Source of the DNA: Crocinitomicaceae bacterium
GTDB taxonomy: Bacteria; Bacteroidota; Bacteroidia; Flavobacteriales_D; Crocinitomicaceae
Direction: 5' to 3'
Assembly (NCBI GenBank): GCA_030833265.1
Contig: JAURHO010000024.1
Location: 1-15,917, forward strand
DNA: 15,917 bases
The notes beneath the pieces were generated by a model that worked only from the letters and a program-made list of their open reading frames with translations, had not been told where the DNA came from and made no database searches. Below are positions 14,040 through 15,917 of this stretch, in pieces. The number at the start of each line of letters is the position of its first letter. Positions within the stretch are counted from its first letter, which is position 1. The position numbers and the translations under genes were made by a program.

Positions 14040-15131
14040 TTAAAGTTTAACGAGCTTTCTGACGAAACTGCCTTTGGAGCTATGCAGCATGATCGTGTAG
14101 GTTCCGGATGGCAGCATAGAAAGGTCGATATAGCCAACATTGCTAGCATTTTCCTCGACTTGAACTACGGTGCCAATTGAATTCATAATCTCCATTCGTT
14201 CCAATAAAATTGGCGTTTGAAAGAAAACTAAATCGGAGCAAGGATTTGGTGAAAGCACCAATTGTTCATCAAGTTCAGTAATTCCGGCATCGAGTCCTAA
14301 ATAATTATCTTGGTATTCAATGGAGGTAATTCCTTGCCCCTGCTGACCAAAACCACCTTCAATGACCTTGAGTAAATAGTCTTTTTTTCCGTTTGTCCAC
14401 CACTCGTATTCGGTGGTCGTGAAACTTGGCGGAGCAATCCAGGCACCTTGACCAAAAAATGTCTGATAAATAGAATCTGTTTCTTCGATATCGTGGCGAA
14501 TTCTAAGCGCTTGAAAAGTGCCATAAGGAGTGGTGAGTGTGCCCCAGCCATCTACCGTTGAGGTGCGGTGGCGGTGCTGAATAAATTTGATATCGGCTGC
14601 CGGATTGAGGTCAACGTAAGTATAACCTCTTGAGCTATAGGTGTCATTGAAATTTAATGGCAATTGGTACCTGGTTTCAATGGTGTCAGATTTAAACGGC
14701 AAACCCTGACCTTGAACGTCAATAGAATAACCTATACTGGTGATGGCGGCACTTGATCTTTTCGAATATTGGGCTAGGTTTGATAATTCAATGGGAAGAA
14801 AAGCTGAAAATTGGTCGATTGGCAACGCAGTTGAAGCATTGTAATAACTGGCTCGGTAAGGAGTCGAGGCAATAGGGCCATAGGTGGCAATAATCAAAAA
14901 GGAATTGAAATTTAACGCTTCATAGCTTTTTAAAGATTGAGTTTGGGCACTTAATTGCGAGAAATCCCAGGTGGCATTTGGCCCTGTAGTTTGAAGATCG
15001 AGTGGCAACGGCGCTGCTTGGCTATAGCGGATGGTGTCGTCGGCATTGGCATGATCGGCAACAGCCACTGTTATTTGGGCAAAAATTTGCGGACTAAAAA
15101 ATAAGAGTAAAGTGCTGAAGACTAATTTCAT
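14040..15131 (-). CDS. Secreted protein with C-terminal type IX secretion sorting domain
   Basis: The 363-residue protein has a Sec signal peptide (1-19, cleavage near IFA-QITV) and a C-terminal type A T9SS sorting domain. That domain runs from about residue 291, opens with LVLSPNPCSD, continues with LSMLPSGTYTIMLHSSKG and ends in FVRKLVKL. The Por_Secre_tail family (TIGR04183) has this pattern of PNP near its start, GxY near its end and a basic C-terminus. The cargo crosses the inner membrane by Sec and the outer membrane through the T9SS, whose porP and gldK genes are at the other end of the window. The middle (20-280) is beta-rich with many aromatic and Thr residues, including a DGWGTLTTPYGTF segment seen in other uncharacterised Bacteroidota secreted proteins. 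I see no catalytic motif. It is the gene just upstream of rnpB on the same strand and is divergent from the helicase gene. Confidence 0.87.
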   Translation of the reverse strand: MKLVFSTLLLFFSPQIFAQITVAVADHANADDTIRYSQAAPLPLDLQTTGPNATWDFSQLSAQTQSLKSYEALNFNSFLIIATYGPIASTPYRASYYNASTALPIDQFSAFLPIELSNLAQYSKRSSAAITSIGYSIDVQGQGLPFKSDTIETRYQLPLNFNDTYSSRGYTYVDLNPAADIKFIQHRHRTSTVDGWGTLTTPYGTFQALRIRHDIEETDSIYQTFFGQGAWIAPPSFTTTEYEWWTNGKKDYLLKVIEGGFGQQGQGITSIEYQDNYLGLDAGITELDEQLVLSPNPCSDLVFFQTPILLERMEIMNSIGTVVQVEENASNVGYIDLSMLPSGTYTIMLHSSKGSFVRKLVKL

Positions 15132-15147
15132 GGTTCGAGTTTGCAGA

Positions 15148-15155
15148 TAAAATTA
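15148..15155 (-). promoter_or_regulatory. Weak -7 candidate for the T9SS cargo gene
   Basis: The minus strand reads TAATTTTA, one mismatch (last base) from TAnnTTTG, 16 nt upstream of the ATG. The region is AT-rich, so chance matches are likely. Confidence 0.3.
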
Positions 15156-15180
15156 GATTTTTTATTCGACTTAGAGATGC

Positions 15181-15188
15181 TAACTTTA
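15181..15188 (+). promoter_or_regulatory. Weak -7 candidate for the helicase-like gene
   Basis: TAACTTTA has one mismatch (last base) from TAnnTTTG and ends 4 nt before the ATG at 15193. That would make a leaderless or nearly leaderless mRNA, close to the short leaders at miaE and the E1 gene. Confidence 0.35.
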
Positions 15189-15192
15189 CATC

Positions 15193-15917
15193 ATGTCAAC
15201 AGCAATTGAAGCATATTACCACACTTGGGAATCAGAGCTGACCCTGCTGCGCACCGATGACCCCTTGGTCAATATCGATTTCAACAAAGTAGTTGGCGAA
15301 CCTGCGGCCCTTTGGGAAGGAACATCAATTGCTCATTCTATACTCAAAGAAACCAGAAAAATTAAACGCGAACAAGGTATTGACGCCTTGGTCATGACAA
15401 CCGGCGTGGTGCATTGGCAAAAAGGTGAAAAAAGTATACAAACACCTGTTTTTCTGCACGAAGCACTTAGTTTTCTGGCCGAGCAAAAAAACATAGAATT
15501 TGCAGAACAGCCCGAACTCAATCCATTTGTCAAACTTTACCTGAAGAATGAATGGCAAATAGAAGCGCCAGACAATCCAAGTGTTGAGTGGATCGAGATG
15601 CTCATACAGAAAGGTGTTTTTGTAAGTTATACTCCTGCAACTTATATTGGAAATTTCCATCCGCAGCGCTATGAATTAAGAAGGGAATGGGAAGCCCTCA
15701 AAACTCAAAAAGCGTACTCAACGGCCCTGCTTCAGGTACTCGGCGATTTCGACCAGGAGACAGTACAAACAAGTAAAAATTACAAAGCCACCATTTCAGC
15801 CCTGGATCCAGATCAAAAAAAGGCCCTAGAATTGGCTGCGAGCACCTCTTGTGTCATTTACGGCCCACCAGGAACTGGTAAATCGGCGGTCTTGAGTAAT
15901 TTTTTAGCACAACTCAT
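15193..15917 (+). CDS. Superfamily 1 helicase-like P-loop ATPase, N-terminal 241 residues (runs off the window)
   Basis: The ATG at 15193-15195 opens a frame that stays open to the right edge, and codon use is like the neighbours. Residues 1-200 are a pre-helicase region: GIDALVMTTGVVHWQKG (62-78), TPVFLHEAL (84-92) and EQPELNPFVKLYLKNEW (105-121) resemble the region before the motor in DUF4011-type helicases. Then LDPDQKKALELA (204-215) matches the Q-motif area of superfamily 1, and GPPGTGKS (224-231) is the Walker A motif with VIY in front. Motifs Ia to VI and any nuclease domain would lie beyond the window. DUF4011-type helicases are widespread and some lie in defence islands, but nothing in this window is a known defence gene. 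The gene is divergent from the T9SS cargo gene, 61 nt apart. Confidence 0.75.
   Translation, partial: MSTAIEAYYHTWESELTLLRTDDPLVNIDFNKVVGEPAALWEGTSIAHSILKETRKIKREQGIDALVMTTGVVHWQKGEKSIQTPVFLHEALSFLAEQKNIEFAEQPELNPFVKLYLKNEWQIEAPDNPSVEWIEMLIQKGVFVSYTPATYIGNFHPQRYELRREWEALKTQKAYSTALLQVLGDFDQETVQTSKNYKATISALDPDQKKALELAASTSCVIYGPPGTGKSAVLSNFLAQL

Noticed and set aside
13647..14149. Short reading frames on both strands across 13647-13899 and 13901-14149.
   Set aside because: They lie over the RNase P RNA gene or antiparallel to, or out of frame with, the end of the T9SS cargo gene. Their composition follows the RNA structure and no protein family is recognisable.
15325..15660. Two minus-strand frames of 111 and 66 residues near the right edge.
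   Set aside because: They are antisense to the open helicase frame, which carries a Walker A motif and continues to the edge. The minus frames are rich in Cys and Phe, as expected of a shadow.
1..15917. CRISPR arrays, insertion sequences, tRNAs, phage or toxin-antitoxin genes.
   Set aside because: No repeated spacers, terminal inverted repeats with a transposase, cloverleaf sequence or small paired toxin-antitoxin frames were seen on reading both strands.

Overview
The window reads as chromosomal DNA of a Bacteroidota bacterium, most likely a flavobacterial-type lineage. The evidence is core parts of the type IX secretion system (T9SS; a PorP/SprF-family protein and the start of GldK), a secreted protein with a C-terminal T9SS sorting domain, a fused alpha/beta 2-oxoacid dehydrogenase E1, a MiaE tRNA hydroxylase, and promoters of the Bacteroidota type (TAnnTTTG) placed very close to start codons. 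No insertion sequence, phage gene, CRISPR array, tRNA or attachment site was seen. The layout looks like ordinary core genome.

Left part, minus strand, read from high to low coordinates. A fused E1 dehydrogenase (3094-5157), a MazG-like pyrophosphohydrolase (2699-3091) and an arginase-fold protein with altered metal ligands (1560-2702) are packed with a 2-nt gap and a 4-nt overlap. They end at an intrinsic terminator (1531-1558). A second unit then starts with PorP/SprF (485-1447) and continues into gldK, which runs off the window at base 1. The E1 gene is divergent from miaE (5253-5843, plus strand). Both have clear -7 boxes that overlap their longest possible reading frames and so fix the start codons.

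Middle, minus strand. An ECF sigma factor (8117-8602), a membrane protein with the layout of an anti-sigma factor (7029-8120, 4-nt overlap) and an outer-membrane beta-barrel protein (5880-6977) form a regulatory cluster. The same two-part element, TTGTAACAAA, 13 nt, CGTCTT, lies immediately upstream of both the sigma gene and the barrel gene. The simplest reading is that the sigma factor drives its own operon and the barrel gene. The barrel transcript ends at a hairpin terminator buried in the last codons of the convergent miaE gene.

Right part, minus strand. A T9SS cargo protein (14040-15131) is followed by the RNase P RNA gene (about 13649-14028, promoter overlapping the end of the cargo gene), an AlkD-type DNA glycosylase (12962-13630), and two exported amidohydrolase-family proteins (9882-12908 and 8653-9879, 2 nt apart). 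These carry three amidohydrolase domains, only one of which keeps the HxH metal motif. At the far right, divergent from the cargo gene, is the 5' part of a P-loop helicase-like protein (15193 to the end).

The observations most worth following are the shared ECF-type promoter element, the conserved-looking loss of metal ligands in both the arginase-like protein and two of the three amidohydrolase domains, and the terminator inside miaE. I saw no convincing wholly new multi-gene system. These are unusual variations within recognisable families.
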